This document shows, one piece after another, positions 1-11,460 of a DNA stretch of 64,000 nucleotides. Below the pieces are notes generated by a model. It did not search any database and was not told the DNA's origin. It saw nothing but the letters and a program-made list of their open reading frames with translations. The stretch covers positions 29,152,598-29,216,597 of the forward strand of contig CM053330.1 in assembly GCA_028583605.1 (NCBI GenBank), in the 5' to 3' direction. This DNA is from Dastarcus helophoroides (lineage: Eukaryota > Arthropoda > Insecta > Coleoptera > Bothrideridae). A program made the translations under genes and the position numbers. Numbering within the stretch: position 1 is the stretch's first letter; each line of letters begins with the position of its first letter.

Positions 1-2470
1 TCGATTATTTTTGAAAAATTCGTTTTTTTAATCAACCGTATGAAAATTGGAAGTCTTTTAAAAGCTTCGACCTTTTGGAAAATTAAGTTTTTTTTTTCAA
101 AATTTTTACTTTTTTAGATGATTATGATTTTTCTTGAAATTTTAATTTTTTTAAAGAATTCGGCATCTTCAAGGTTTTTCTTACAATTTTTACTCCTGAA
201 AAATTCTTATTGAAAGATTCGACTCTTCATCAAAATTTTGAGTTAACTCAGAATTCGATTGTCAACTTCTTTCAAAATTTGAACTTTTCTCAAAATTTAA
301 CTTAACAATTTCGACTGCTATTGCTAATTCCTATTTTTTGTAAGAATTAATAAGATGTAGCTTTTATTAAATTTTGACTTTTTGAAACTTTTGCCTTTAA
401 AATTTCAAATTTTCCAAAATGTTGACATTTTCAAAATTCTCGATATTTTTCTAAATTTTGGGTTTTGTCAAAATTATGACTTTCTTCTACTTTTTTTAGA
501 ATAATTATTTTTTTTTTAATTTCGATTTTTCCAAATTTTTTCTGAATTTGATATTGTTTGTTGACTTTTATTGAAAATGTTCAGCTCTTTTTTTAATTTT
601 CGACCCCTTTCGAATATATCGACTGGTTTTTTTTTTGAAAATTTTAACTTCTTTCAAAATTTTGACTTTTTCTAGAAATTTTGAGTTGCTTTGGAAGAAT
701 CCTACTTACCTTGGAAGATTTCTACTTTTTTTTTAATTCTTGAATTTTTTGAAAATGTTTCTTTTTGGAAAATGTTAACTCTTGATTATTTTTTCGAAAA
801 TTTCGACTAGTTTTGAAAATGATTGTATTCGATCATTTAAAAAAAAATGTTTTTTGTTAAATCAACCGTACTAAAAATTGGAAGTCTTTTAAAAGCTTAG
901 ATTTTTTGAAAAATTGCGTTTTTTTACCAAAATTTGAATTTTTTAGATGATTATAAAAAAATTCAAAAATTTTTGTATTTTTCTTGAAATTTTAATTTTT
1001 TTTTTGAAGAATTCGACATCTTCAAGATTTTTCTTAAAATTTTGACTTTTCAAAAATTCTCGTTGAAAAATTCGACTCTTCATCAAAATTTTGAGTTATT
1101 TCATAAATTTGATCGTTAACTTCTTTCAAAATTTGGACTTTTCTCAAAATTTAGGCTTGACAATTTCGACTGCTAATGTAAAATTCCTATTTTTGTAAAA
1201 ATTAATAAGATGTAGCTTTTATTAAATTTTAACTTTTTGAAAATTTGGACTTCAAAATTTCATTTTATTTTATTTTTGAAAAATTTTGGCTTTTGTCAGA
1301 ATTTTGACCTTTTCCGACACATTTTTTTTAGATTAATTAATATTTTTAATTTCGGCTTTTCCAATTCTCTTTTGAATTTGATTTCGTTTGTTGACTTTTT
1401 TTGAATTTTCAACCCCTTTCAAATATATCGACTGTTTTTTGAAAATTTTAACTTCTTTCAAAATTTAGGTTTTTTCTACAAATTTTGACTTGCTTTGGAA
1501 CAATTCTACTTACTATGAAAATTTCTATACTTCCTTTTAATTTTGAATTCTTTTGAAAATATAACTTTTTTTGAAAATGTGGACTCTTGATTATTTTTTT
1601 GAAAATTTCGACTAATTTTAAAAATTCGATTAGTTTGAAAAAATCCTTTTTCTTCAAAACAAACGTATTGAAAATTGGAAATCTTTTAAAAACCTTGACT
1701 TTTCGGAAAATTACGTCTTCTTTAAAAAAAATTTAATTTTTTGGATGATCATGGTTTTTCTTGAAATTTTGATTTTTTTTTGAAGAATTCGACATCTTCG
1801 AGGTTTTTCTTAAAATTTTGAATGCTAAAAAATTCTTATTGTAAGATTCGATTTTTCTTCAAAATTTTGAGTTATTTCAGAGATTGTCAACTTCTCTCAA
1901 AATTTGGACTTTTCCCAAAATTAAGACTTAAAAATTTCGACTACTAAAGTAAAATTCCTATTTTTGTAAGAATAAATAAAATGTAGCTTTCATTAAATTT
2001 TGACTTTTTTGACTTCAAAATTTCAAATTATTTTATTTTTCGAAAATGTTGACTTTTTCAAAATTCCCGAATTTTTTTAAATATTGGCTTTTGTCTGAAT
2101 TTTGACTTTTTTTAGAATAATTCATTTTTTTTTAATTTCGGCTTTTCCAAAAATTTTTTTGAAAATTTTAATTTCCTTCAAAATTTTGACTTTTTCTAGA
2201 AATTTTGACTTGCTTTGGGACTTCCTTTGACAATTTCTCGACTTTTTTTTTAATTTTGAATTTATTTGAAAATGTACTTTTTCAAAAATGTTATTGATTA
2301 TTTTTTCAGAAATTTCGACTAGTTTTGAAAATGATTGCATTCGACAATTTTTGAAGAATTTGTTTTTTAAATCAATCGTATTGAAAATTGGAAGTTTTTT
2401 AAAAGCTTCCACTTTGTGGAAAACTACGTTTTTTTTTCAAAATTTTGAATTTTTTAGATGAGTATGATTT
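1..2470 (+). repeat. Higher-order tandem array of family A minisatellite, 4 units
   Basis: The same long sequence recurs four times, each time with a landmark close to GAAAATTGGAAGTCTTTTAA followed by AAGCTT-like sequence. The unit starts lie near positions 1, 829, 1627 and 2340, giving periods of about 828, 798 and 713 bp. The copies share the order of motifs but differ by many substitutions and small indels. Each unit is built of 18-20 bp family A monomers (T-run, GAAAATTT, CGAC). The last copy is truncated near 2470. The small open frames on the minus strand are translations of this repeat and are not treated as genes. Confidence 0.75.
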
Positions 2471-3430
2471 TATGTAATTTTTTTTTGAAGAATTCTACAT
2501 CTTCAAGGTTTTTCTGAAAATTTTCACCTTTGAAAAATGTTTATTCTTATTCTCTTCATCATTTTGATTTATTTTAAAACACTGATTGTAAACCTTTTTC
2601 AAAACGTATACTTTTTCTCAAAATTTAGACTTGTAAATTTCGACTTGTTTTGAAAAATTCTATTTTCATCAAAAACGAAAAAAAAATCAAAACTACGCTG
2701 TTTGAAAATTCTACTTTTTTCCTCAAAATTTTGTATTCCGAAATGCGAAAAAAAACCAAAATAAAAGCGTCGACTTTCTTTTAAAATTTAGACCTTTTTT
2801 CAAAATGACGATTTTTTTGTAAAGATATTTTGTTAAAATCGACATTTTTATGTTTTTGAAAATTTCGTCTTATTTTCAAAATTTCGACTTTTTTCAAGTT
2901 TCGTCTGCATTGAGTTTTGCCTGTTTAAAGTTTCGGATTTTTTTTTAATTTAACTTATTCTGAAAATATCAACATTTTCCAAAATTTCGAGATTTTCCTG
3001 AAGTTATGACTTGCAAATTTCGACTTATTTGAAAAATACTTTCTTTAATAATTTCGACTTTTTCTACATTCAACTCCGAACATTTTTGAATAATTTTACC
3101 TTTTTTGAAAATTTTGACTCTCGATTTTTCCTTCAAGTAGTAGCTTGAAAAATTGTCACTTTTTCTTTTAGTAAATTTCATTTTTTTAAGTGACTTTAAA
3201 GAATTTGTTTTTTATTTCAAAATTTCGACATTTTCGAAAATTTCGATTTACAGATTTTGTTTTTTTAAAGAATACCTTCTTTTGAAAATTTCGATTTGCT
3301 TTACACATTTTGACCTATTTAAAGATTTCTGCATTTTCAAAATCCCCTTCCTTTTCAAAATATCCACTTTTTTTGAAAATTCCCATTCTTTTCTCAAAAT
3401 TTCGTATTTTTCTTAGAAATTTTGGGTTTT
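2471..3430 (+). repeat. Degenerate family A minisatellite block
   Basis: Irregular T-runs alternate with GAAAATTTCGAC and CAAAATTTCGAC motifs. No clear higher-order period was noticed. Open frames of 70 and 87 codons here encode only F/K/S/I-rich low-complexity strings and are considered repeat translations. Confidence 0.7.
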
Positions 3431-4343
3431 TATTTTTAAGGGAAAATGTTTAGTGTCCAAATTAGGAGATCAAAATGATTTTTTTTCCCCAAAGTTGAAT
3501 AAAATTATAAAAAATAATTCATAGTTTATGTCGGAAATGTTGTAAAGCAAACAACAATTTCTACGAAATAAAGCAACACTTGTAAAACATATATTTTTTT
3601 AATTATATGTTTGAAGTCAAAATGTCTAGATAATTGCAAGAAATAAAATTTCGAATCCGCCATAATACGAAAATATCGTTGGGAACTTTTTTTGTTGAGT
3701 TTAATTTTTTCTTACTTTCAAAGAAGTACGCTTTTAAAATAAAATGTGGTTTTCCTTCTTCAGCATTTCATAGGAAACAAAAAACCAAACAACCAATGGA
3801 AGAAAGAACTGCTTGTATGAGAGGCTTTAAAAGTGTACAAATACTAGAGATGCAGACTCAAAGATTCGAACATATAAAAATAGTTTCCATCACTAATTAC
3901 ATTTCAGTTTGGTATTCTCAACCTCGGTTTTTTACAAAGCAAAGTGAGCAAATTCTAAACAACCCCCATTTGTATAGATCGTGAGATGAATACGTGTCTG
4001 ACAGCGAATAAGTTTATTTTCCCAAAGCATCTCGTTTTAAATGTGATATCGATCGTGCATATTGCCCCACATTCGAATACGCTTTCCCTGTTCTCCCGTA
4101 GGATAGTCGATTGTTTTAGTACGTTGCCATCAGGCAGGTCGTGGCTCGGGATCTACTCTGCCACTTCACCTCGGAACCAAACATCTCGCCCGTCCGATGT
4201 ACATTTTCCACTGGTCGATATGTCTATGAAAACTGTATACGTAATAATTCCTCTAATTGACGTGCTTCGTTTAAATCAAAAAATTGTTTTCATAATCTAA
4301 TTTTTATTCAGCTCACTAAATTCTACTTTTTGGTCATAAAATA
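3431..4343. other. Non-repetitive island, no recognisable gene
   Basis: The composition becomes ordinary, without the A or B monomers, and is clearly richer in G+C between about 3980 and 4240. An ATG-initiated frame of 104 codons (3986-4300, +) and a preceding frame of 116 codons that opens with TTG, not ATG (3634-3984, +), were inspected. Neither shows a domain or motif I recognise. They could be chance frames or parts of unidentified exons. Confidence 0.5.
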
Positions 4344-4813
4344 CAGGGTGTTTCATAATTGCATGCTGAACCGGCAGGGAGATATTCCTTGGGCAATTTT
4401 AAGACAAAATTTTCATATTAACATAGGTCCGGAAACGCTTCATTTTCGATATCCAGGGCGGTAAAAATTGAAGAAAAAATCGGTTTTTCTTCAATATTTC
4501 TGAGACTGGTTTAGATATTTTTTTGATATTCAGTACACGATATCTGGGTATAAAAGGAAGTATTTTGACAAAAAAAACATTTGTTCTGATTCCACCAGTG
4601 GCGTTCCCACAAACAGGTCGATACACATCTTTGAAAAAAAAAATGTGACTCCAATGCTATTTTTCAAAATAAGAATTATTTTCCTAGTCTTTGTTGTGTT
4701 TCTATCAAAAATGAGCTCTTGACTTTTTGTCCTATGACGGACGGTTTCCGAATTAAAAAATAAAAATCATTTACTTGCTATGCCGCTGTGGTAGATTAAT
4801 TTATTAATGAAAA
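4344..4813 (+). repeat. Left long terminal inverted repeat of the DD41D element
   Basis: It pairs with 5991-6461 on the opposite strand. Near-identity runs from the outer CAGGGTG to an inner boundary just after ATTAATTTATTAATGAAA. A small open frame on the minus strand (4399-4626) has a twin in the right repeat. It is part of the inverted repeat, not a separate gene. Confidence 0.9.
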
Positions 4814-4916
4814 TCTAGTAGGCCACTGAGATTTAGTTTTGTGTTTACAACCAAGTATCAAATTTTTCACTTCAATACTTTATCTGAATGTGAGTGATTG
4901 ATAAGTATAAGAAAAT

Positions 4917-5967
4917 ATGTTTGAGAATGCTGAGTTTGCCGATATTCATTACATGTACGGTCTTGCGGATTGAAATGCATTTGAAGCCAGGCGACTGTAT
5001 GCAGAGCGTTTTCCGCAAAGAATTGTGCCAGATGCAAGAACTTTTTCAAGCGTTCATAGAAGACTACGCGAGAAGGGATGTTTTAAACCCGATCATCACT
5101 TAAAAGGGGCACAAAGAACCGCAAAAACAGAAGAAACTGAAATAGCTGTCCTTAATTCAGTTGAGCAAAATCCCGAAATAAGCACAAGGAAAATTGCTAG
5201 TAATTTAAATATCTCCCATATTTTAGTCTGGAGGATACTTTACGATTTTTTGTTATACCCTTACCATATTCAACGGGTTCAGGCCTTACTGCCTCGGGAT
5301 TTACCATTTATTTAAAAAATTGCTGAAAATCCACTATTTGACAGAGAAGTATTATTTACTGATGAAGCCAGTTTTTCCCGAAATGCAATTAGAAACTTCC
5401 ACAACAATCACTTTTGGGCTGAAGAGAACCCGCATGCCATGGTCGAAGTCAATCACCAAGAACAATTCTCGGTAAATGTGTGGGCAGGAATTGTTGACGA
5501 CTATTTAATTGGACCCTTTTTTCTGCCAAGAAGGTTAAATGGAGAAAATTATCGTCACTTTCTTGAAAATGATTTACCAGTGCTGTTAGAAGATGTCCCC
5601 GTTTTAATCCGAAATCGAATGTGGTTTATGCACGATGGTGCCCCTGCGCATTTTAATGTTTTGGCACGTGCATATTTGGATCAAAATTACAATAATCGCT
5701 GGATAGGCAGAGCAGGAACAGAATTATGGCCGCCTAGATCCCCTGACCTGAACAGTCTAGATTATTTATTTTTTATTGGGCTATCTTTAAACCTTAGTTT
5801 ATAGCACCCCAATCCAAACTGAAGAAGAACTGAGAAATCGCATAACAGATTCCTGCAACACTATAAGAAATACGCCAGGAATTTTTCAACGAGTACGCGA
5901 ATCTATGAGAAGAAGAGTTGAGGCGTGCATACTTGCAGGTGGTGGACATTTTCAACACCTGATATGA
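4917..5967 (+). pseudogene. Broken DD41D transposase
   Basis: One frame from ATG 4917 carries a recognisable IS630/Tc1/mariner-type transposase. It has an N-terminal helix-turn-helix region (EARRLYAERFPQRIVPDART, then an ISTRKIASNLNIS-like second helix-turn-helix), followed by the DDE/D core. The catalytic aspartates are at TDEASF (GAT at 5361), HDGAPAH (GAT at 5634) and SPDLNSLDY (GAT at 5760). Forty-one residues lie between the last two. In-frame stops occur at 4971-4973 and 5313-5315. Near 5780-5800 the frame shifts by +1. The C-terminal part then continues (TEEELRNRI ... GGGHFQHL) to TGA 5965-5967. All three acidic residues remain, but the gene is dead. It lies between the two long inverted repeats. 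Any transposition of this copy would have needed enzyme from elsewhere. Confidence 0.88.
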
Positions 5968-5990
5968 TTTAATTAATTTCATTGTTAAGA

Positions 5991-6461
5991 TTTCATTAAT
6001 AAATTAATCTACCACAGCGGCATAGCAAGTAAATGATTTTTATTTTTTAATTCGGAAACCGGCCGACGTAGGACAAAAAGTCAAGAGCTCATTTTTGATA
6101 GAAACACAACAAAGACTAGGAAAATAATTCTTATTTTGAAAAATAGCATTGGCGTCACATTTTTTTTTTTTTCAAAAATGTGTATCGACCTGTTTGTGGG
6201 AACGCCACTGGTGGAATCAGAACAAATGTTTTTTTGTCAAAATACTTGCTTTTATACCCAGATATCGTGTACTGAATATCAAAAAAATTACTAAACCAGT
6301 CTCAGAAATATTGAAGAAAAACCGATTTTTTCTTCAATTTTTACCGCCCTGTATATCGAAAATGAAGCGTTTCCGGACCTATGTTAATATGAAAATTTTG
6401 TCTTAAAATTGCCCAAGGAATATCCCCCTGCCGGTTCAGCATGCAATTATGAAACACCCTG
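5991..6461 (-). repeat. Right long terminal inverted repeat of the DD41D element
   Basis: It is the reverse complement of 4344-4813, with few substitutions and small differences in homopolymer length, and ends at CACCCTG before the flanking TA. The 85-codon frame at 6149-6406 is the counterpart of the frame in the left repeat. Confidence 0.9.
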
Positions 6462-6463
6462 TA

Positions 6464-7140
6464 TATTTTAAATTGGGCATTCTAGTTCTAGAGAGTTCAG
6501 AGGTAAAATTATTTGTTAATATTAATGTTTATCTGGTCGTAATGCAAATACTAAACCTAACAAATAAACAATGCAAAAAATATAATATATAAAAGTGTCT
6601 TTGTTGTTCCTTGACTCGATTACTGAAGTAATTTTGAGGAAAATTGATATAGACATACATCACAGGAAGGATCGTTAGTAGGATAGGTTTTATCCCGGAA
6701 AACTGTTTCAGATATTTTCAAACTAAAATTATATCAGAAATAACCTTTCTCCATTTTCGAAGTAAATAAATGAGCTGACATAGCTGACAATAGTATCTAC
6801 CGATAGGGCACAACCTTACCGTAACTTGCAGGTAAATTTTTTTAAATAAAATAGTGTGACAGTCATCTAGCACGATAAGGCGCTACCCACTTGATAGCTG
6901 GAAATTCGCTAGATAGCTAAATATACACATGATCGTATGAACGAATTTGAACAAAGCATCATTCTGCAATCTGCATGAACTCTTTAAAATTGTGCATAGC
7001 TGATTAAGTTTTAGTTTTATTACGTTTATCAAAACTAATTTTATAAATGAAAAGTTACATCTATCGCTATTTTCGATCAGTCTACTATACCTGAAAGTTA
7101 ATGAAAATCAGAAACAAACTAAAAATGATTTGTCAATATA
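6464..7140. other. Non-repetitive island, no gene seen
   Basis: Ordinary AT-rich unique-looking sequence lies directly right of the DD41D element. No open frame of note, RNA gene or domain-like coding sequence was found. Confidence 0.5.
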
Positions 7141-7445
7141 ACAAATTTAAAAACTCCCTAATTTTGAACAGTTTTTCGATTAAGTGAAGACAATTATTTA
7201 ACCAATTTCACATTACCGTAAATTCTATTTTTCAACTGAAAATCTTTGAAGCAAAAATCAATTTTATTATAAATTCTATTTCCTGATTGTCTACTTTGAC
7301 CGAAAATTCTACCCTATAACCGCAAATTCTACTTTCTGGGAGTAAATCTTTTTTTAATTGTAAGTTCCACTTTCTTATTATAAAACTTGTTTTTACATAA
7401 AAAATTTATTTTTTAAATTAAACAATTTTTTATAGTAAGAGCAGG
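7141..7445 (+). repeat. Family B minisatellite, short block
   Basis: Repeated units of the type TAAATTCTATTTTCTGATTG and ACTGAAAATTCTA with a period of about 20-25 bp were read directly in the sequence. It precedes a family A block. Confidence 0.6.
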
Positions 7446-8220
7446 CTTCTTGAAAAATTTGATTACAATAAGTTTTCACAACCTCTTTGAAAATAATGAC
7501 TTTTTGAAAATGCAGTTTTTTGAAAGTTTGAATTTCTTCAAAATTTTGGGTTCCATTCAAAATTTCAACTATTTTAATTTCGCCTTTTTTTCCAAAATAA
7601 TGCTTCTTTTAAAAGCGTTTCGATTTGTTTCAAGATTTTCAATTTTTTCACAATTTCAACTTTTTTCAAAATGTTCACTTTTGCAAAAAAATTGTATTCT
7701 TTTAATTTGATTTTAAAAATTTCGACTTTTTCAAAATGACGGTTTCTTTAAATTTTCTTATTTTGAAAATACCGAATTTTTGGAAGATCGGAATTTTTTT
7801 CGATTTTATTTCAAAATTAAGACTTTTTAAAATTACCGACTGTTTGAAAATTATTACTTTCTGAAAGTGACCACTTTTTTGGAAAATATTAATTTTTCTT
7901 TGAAGATTTAGATTTTTTGCAAATTTCTGCTTTTTCGAAAATTTATTCTCTTTTAATCGTTTTCTTAATCTCAACTGCGACAATTTTTCAAAATTAATTT
8001 TTTTGTTTGTGTCGAATTTTTTGGAAATTTTCAAAATTTTACCTTTTTGTCAAAATTTTGCATTTTGGAAATTTTATTTTTTTGAAAAAGTTCTATATTT
8101 TTAATTTTAACCTTTTTGAAGTGTTCGATTTCGAGATTTTTTTTTGAAAATTTTCTGAAAATTTCGATTTTTTCGGAAATTTCGATATTTTTTAAAAATT
8201 TCATTTTATTTTTGAAAATT
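7446..8220 (+). repeat. Family A minisatellite block
   Basis: Alternating T-runs and GAAAATTTCGA/CAAAATTTCGA motifs form this block. It leads into the more regular 0.43-kb array. Open frames at 7450-7710 (+) and 7702-8034 (-) are low-complexity repeat translations. Confidence 0.65.
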
Positions 8221-10540
8221 TCTTAACTTTATAGTTTTAATTTTTTTTTCATTTCGACTTTCTTTCGAAAATTTCAATTTTTCTTAAATCTCGAAATTAT
8301 TTCAAAACGTCACTTTTTCAATAATTTCAATCTATTTAGGAAATTTCGAATTTTTTTTAATTTCCATCTTTTTGAAAATTTATTTTTGTTTTGTTTTTTC
8401 TTGCTCAATTTTGTATCTTTTGGAAATCTTTCCTATTTCAAGTTTCCATTTTTTCGCCCTTTTCCGAAAGTTTCATTTTTCTTTGAAAATTTCTGTACTT
8501 TAAAGTGTTAATTTTTTTTAATTTCGACTATCGAAAATTTCGATTTTTTTGAGTCTCGAATTTTTTTCAAAATGTCCACTTTTTTAAAAATTTCGATCTA
8601 TTGAAGAAATTTCGATTTTTTTTTCAATTTTGCCCTTTTTGAAAATTTAGACTTTTTGCAAAATTTCTGCTTTTTTCAAAATTAATGTTTTTCTAGAAAA
8701 TTTCGGTTTTTTAAATCTCGACTTTGATATTTTTTAATTTTTTTTTTGTTTGAATATCGAGTTTTTAAAAGCTAACCTTTTTCAAAATTTCACCTTTTGT
8801 CAAAAATTGTTTCAATTTTTCCTTTTTAGGTTTCTATATTTTTTAAATTTCGCCCTTTTCAGTTTTCGATTTTTTTTGAAAATTTTCCGAAAATTTCATT
8901 TTTTCTTTAAAAATTTATTTTATAGTTTTAATTTTTTTTTTTAATTTCGATTTCCTTTCGAAAATATCGGTTTTTTTAAATCTCAAAATTTTTTCAAAAC
9001 GTCCACTTTTTAAAAAATTTCGACCTATTTAGGAAATTTCGATTTTTTTTAAATTTCGACCTTTTTGAAAACTTCGAATTTTTGCGAAATGTCTGCTTTT
9101 TTCAAAATATATGTTTTTCTAGATAATTTCGGTTTGTTAAATCTCGACTTTGACATTCTTTAATATTTTTTGTTTGAATATCGAGTTTTTTAAAAGCAAA
9201 CCTTGTTCAAAATTTCACTTTTTGTCAAAATTTTGAACTTTTTGGAAGTTTTCCTTTTTTAAGTTTCTATATTTTTTTAAATTGCGCCCTTTTCAGTTTT
9301 CAATTTTTTTTTTTTGAAAATTTTCCGAAATTTTCATTTTTCTTTGAAAACTTTATTATTGTATAGTTTTAACTTTTTTTTGATTTCGACTTTCTTTCGA
9401 AAATTTCGATTTTTTAATCTCGAAATTTTTTCAAAATGTCCACTTTTTTAAAAATTTCGATCTATTTTAAGACATTTCAAATTTTTAATTTCGACCTTTT
9501 TGAAAATTTAGACTTTTTGCAAAATTTCTGCTTTTTTCATTATTTATGTTTTTCTAGAAAATTTCGGTTTTTTAAATCTCGACTTCGACCTTTTTTAATT
9601 TTTTGTTGTTTGAATATTGAGTTTTTTAAAAGTTAACCTTTTTGAAAATTTCACTTTTTGTCAAAATTTTGCACTTTTTGGAAATTTTTCCTTTTTTAAG
9701 TTTCTATATTTTTTAAATTTCGCCCTTTTCAGTTTTCGATTTTTTTTTGAAAATTTTCCGAAAGTTTCATTTTTCTTTGAAATTTTCTTTACTTTATAGT
9801 TAATTTAGACTTTCTTCCAAAAATTTTGATTTTTTTATACCTTGAAATTTTTTCAAAATGTCCTCTTTTTTAAAATATCTCGATCTATTTAAGAAATTTT
9901 GATTTTTTTAATTTCAACGTTTTTGAAAATTTAGACTTTTTGCAAAATTTCTGCTTTTTTCAAAATTAATGTTTTTCTAGAAAATTTCGGTTTTTTTAAA
10001 TCTCGACTTTGACATTTTTTTCATTTTTTGTTTGTTTGAATATCGAGTTTTTAAAAAACTAACCTTTTTTAAAATGTCACTTTTTGTCAAAATTTTGCAC
10101 TTTTAGGAAATTTTTGCTTTTTTAAGTTTCTTTTTTTTTAAATTTCGCCCTTTTCAAAGTTTTCGATTTTTTTTAAACATTTTCCAAAACTTAAGACTAT
10201 TCAGAAAATTCGTGATTTTTTGAAAATTTTATCTTTTCTTTGAAAATTTCTGCTATTTAGGATTTAAATTTTTTTGAACTGAAAGTATTTTTTTTAATTT
10301 TAGCTTCTGAATACTTTCAATTTCTTTTTAATTTTGACTGAAAGTTTATCCAAATGCCCACTTTTTAAAAAATTTTGATATATATATAGGAAAGTTTAGA
10401 TTTTTTTAATTTCGACCTTTTTTAAAATTTCGTTTTTTTGCAAATTTTCTGCTTTTTTCAAAATCTATGTTTTTGTAGAAAATTTCGGTTTTTTAAATCT
10501 CGACTTTGACATTTTTTTTTAATTTCCTTTTTTTTTGGAA
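8221..10540 (+). repeat. Higher-order tandem array, unit ~425-435 bp, about 5 copies
   Basis: A composite unit recurs with the landmark order: TATAGTTTTAA, TTTCGACTTTCTTTCGAAAA, CAAAATGTCCACTTTTT, GACTTTTTGCAAAATTTCTG, TTCTAGAAAATTTCGG, then GTTTGAATATCGAG. The TTCTAGAAAATTTCGG landmark starts at about 8691, 9117, 9552, 9975 and 10473, with spacings of 426, 435, 423 and 498 bp. A shorter first copy begins near 8221. The sub-monomers are family A. No coding role is supported. Confidence 0.8.
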
Positions 10541-11460
10541 GTCAGAGAAAAGATCGACTTTGTGAAAAAGTGGGTTTTTATTGTCGAAATTTTCGAAATA
10601 AGTAAAAATTTTCAATAAAATTGAATTCTTCAGAAAAGTCGAAATTTTCAAAAAAGTATATAACCAAAGGATCCCTTCTCCTTTTTCACCTAGGCAAAAG
10701 CTAATTTTTTTTTGTTATAAAGTTCGGGTTTTTTTTTGAAGTATTAACTCAAAATGAACCCAGAATTCACAGTTTCAGCGTGAAATTTTTAAACTCGAAA
10801 AATAGAGAAATATTTTTTTTCAAATTTTAAGCATTATTAGAGTAGTTATATGCAATAATATTTAAAAAAGTGAGAGAATATTTTCTAAATTATGTTAGAA
10901 AATCAATTTTTAAATCAAATGAATACTTTTAAAAAATTAAAAAATGAGTCACCCGGAACTGAACCGAAAACCGGAAAAAACAGCTATATTTGTCGGAACG
11001 AAAACCGGAACGGAACCGATATGATTTTTTTTTGGGAACGAAAAAAATAGTGGATCGGTGCCCTGGTTAAAACCCACAAATGATGAGTTTTTTTGAAAAT
11101 TCTCAAAATCTGAAGTTTACACTTTCGGTGTTTACATTTCTTTCCTAAAATGTTTTCTAGAAATTGCAACTTTTTTCCGACATATTTCTTTTAACTTCAA
11201 CTATTTTTCATAACTGCAAGTTTATTTTCTATTTTTATTTGTAATTAAAATGTAGATGGCAAGCTCAAAAATTGGCGAATTTCATTGTATAAAATTCTTG
11301 TTTGTTTTTTGAAAATTCGATATAAATACGAAACATTGTTCTCCAAATTCGGTAACACACTTTAAACCAAATTTTAAATTTAAACTTGATTTTTTCAAAA
11401 TATGAATTGGATCTAAGAAACAGCTGTGAGAGGGTCAATTTCTCAAGAAGGCTCTTGTGC
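10541..11460. other. Mixed low-complexity DNA with a dispersed-repeat fragment and a CCGGAAC motif cluster
   Basis: From 10549 the sequence resembles 46107-46260: both carry AGATCGACTTTGTGAAAAA, then a short family A run in reverse orientation, then a CCTTCTCCTTT-like stretch ending in CACCTAGGC or CGCCTAGGC. At about 10945-11015 a cluster of CCGGAAC/GAACCGAAAACCGGAA units appears. No gene was recognised. The short frames on both strands lack recognisable features. Confidence 0.45.

Larger units (their letters stand above)
4344..6461 (+). mobile_element. DD41D Tc1/mariner-superfamily transposon with ~470-bp terminal inverted repeats
   Basis: The element is 2118 bp long, begins with CAGGGTGTTTCATAATTGCA and ends with its reverse complement, apart from minor differences. 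A TA dinucleotide sits on both sides (4342-4343 and 6462-6463), the target duplication expected of IS630/Tc1/mariner elements. The inverted repeats cover 4344-4813 and 5991-6461 and remain very similar. The interior holds a decayed transposase on the + strand with D, D and D, the last two separated by 41 residues. That spacing is the hallmark of the DD41D (rosa/Visitor-type) group as I remember it. Stops and a frameshift make this copy non-autonomous. Confidence 0.9.

Noticed and set aside
3986..4300. 104-codon ATG frame upstream of the DD41D element
   Set aside because: No motif was recognised and there is no supporting splice or codon evidence. It is kept only as a note in the island entry.
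4399..4626. 75-codon frame in the left inverted repeat, with a twin at 6149-6406
   Set aside because: The similarity between the two frames is fully explained by their location in the long terminal inverted repeats. No known domain was recognised.
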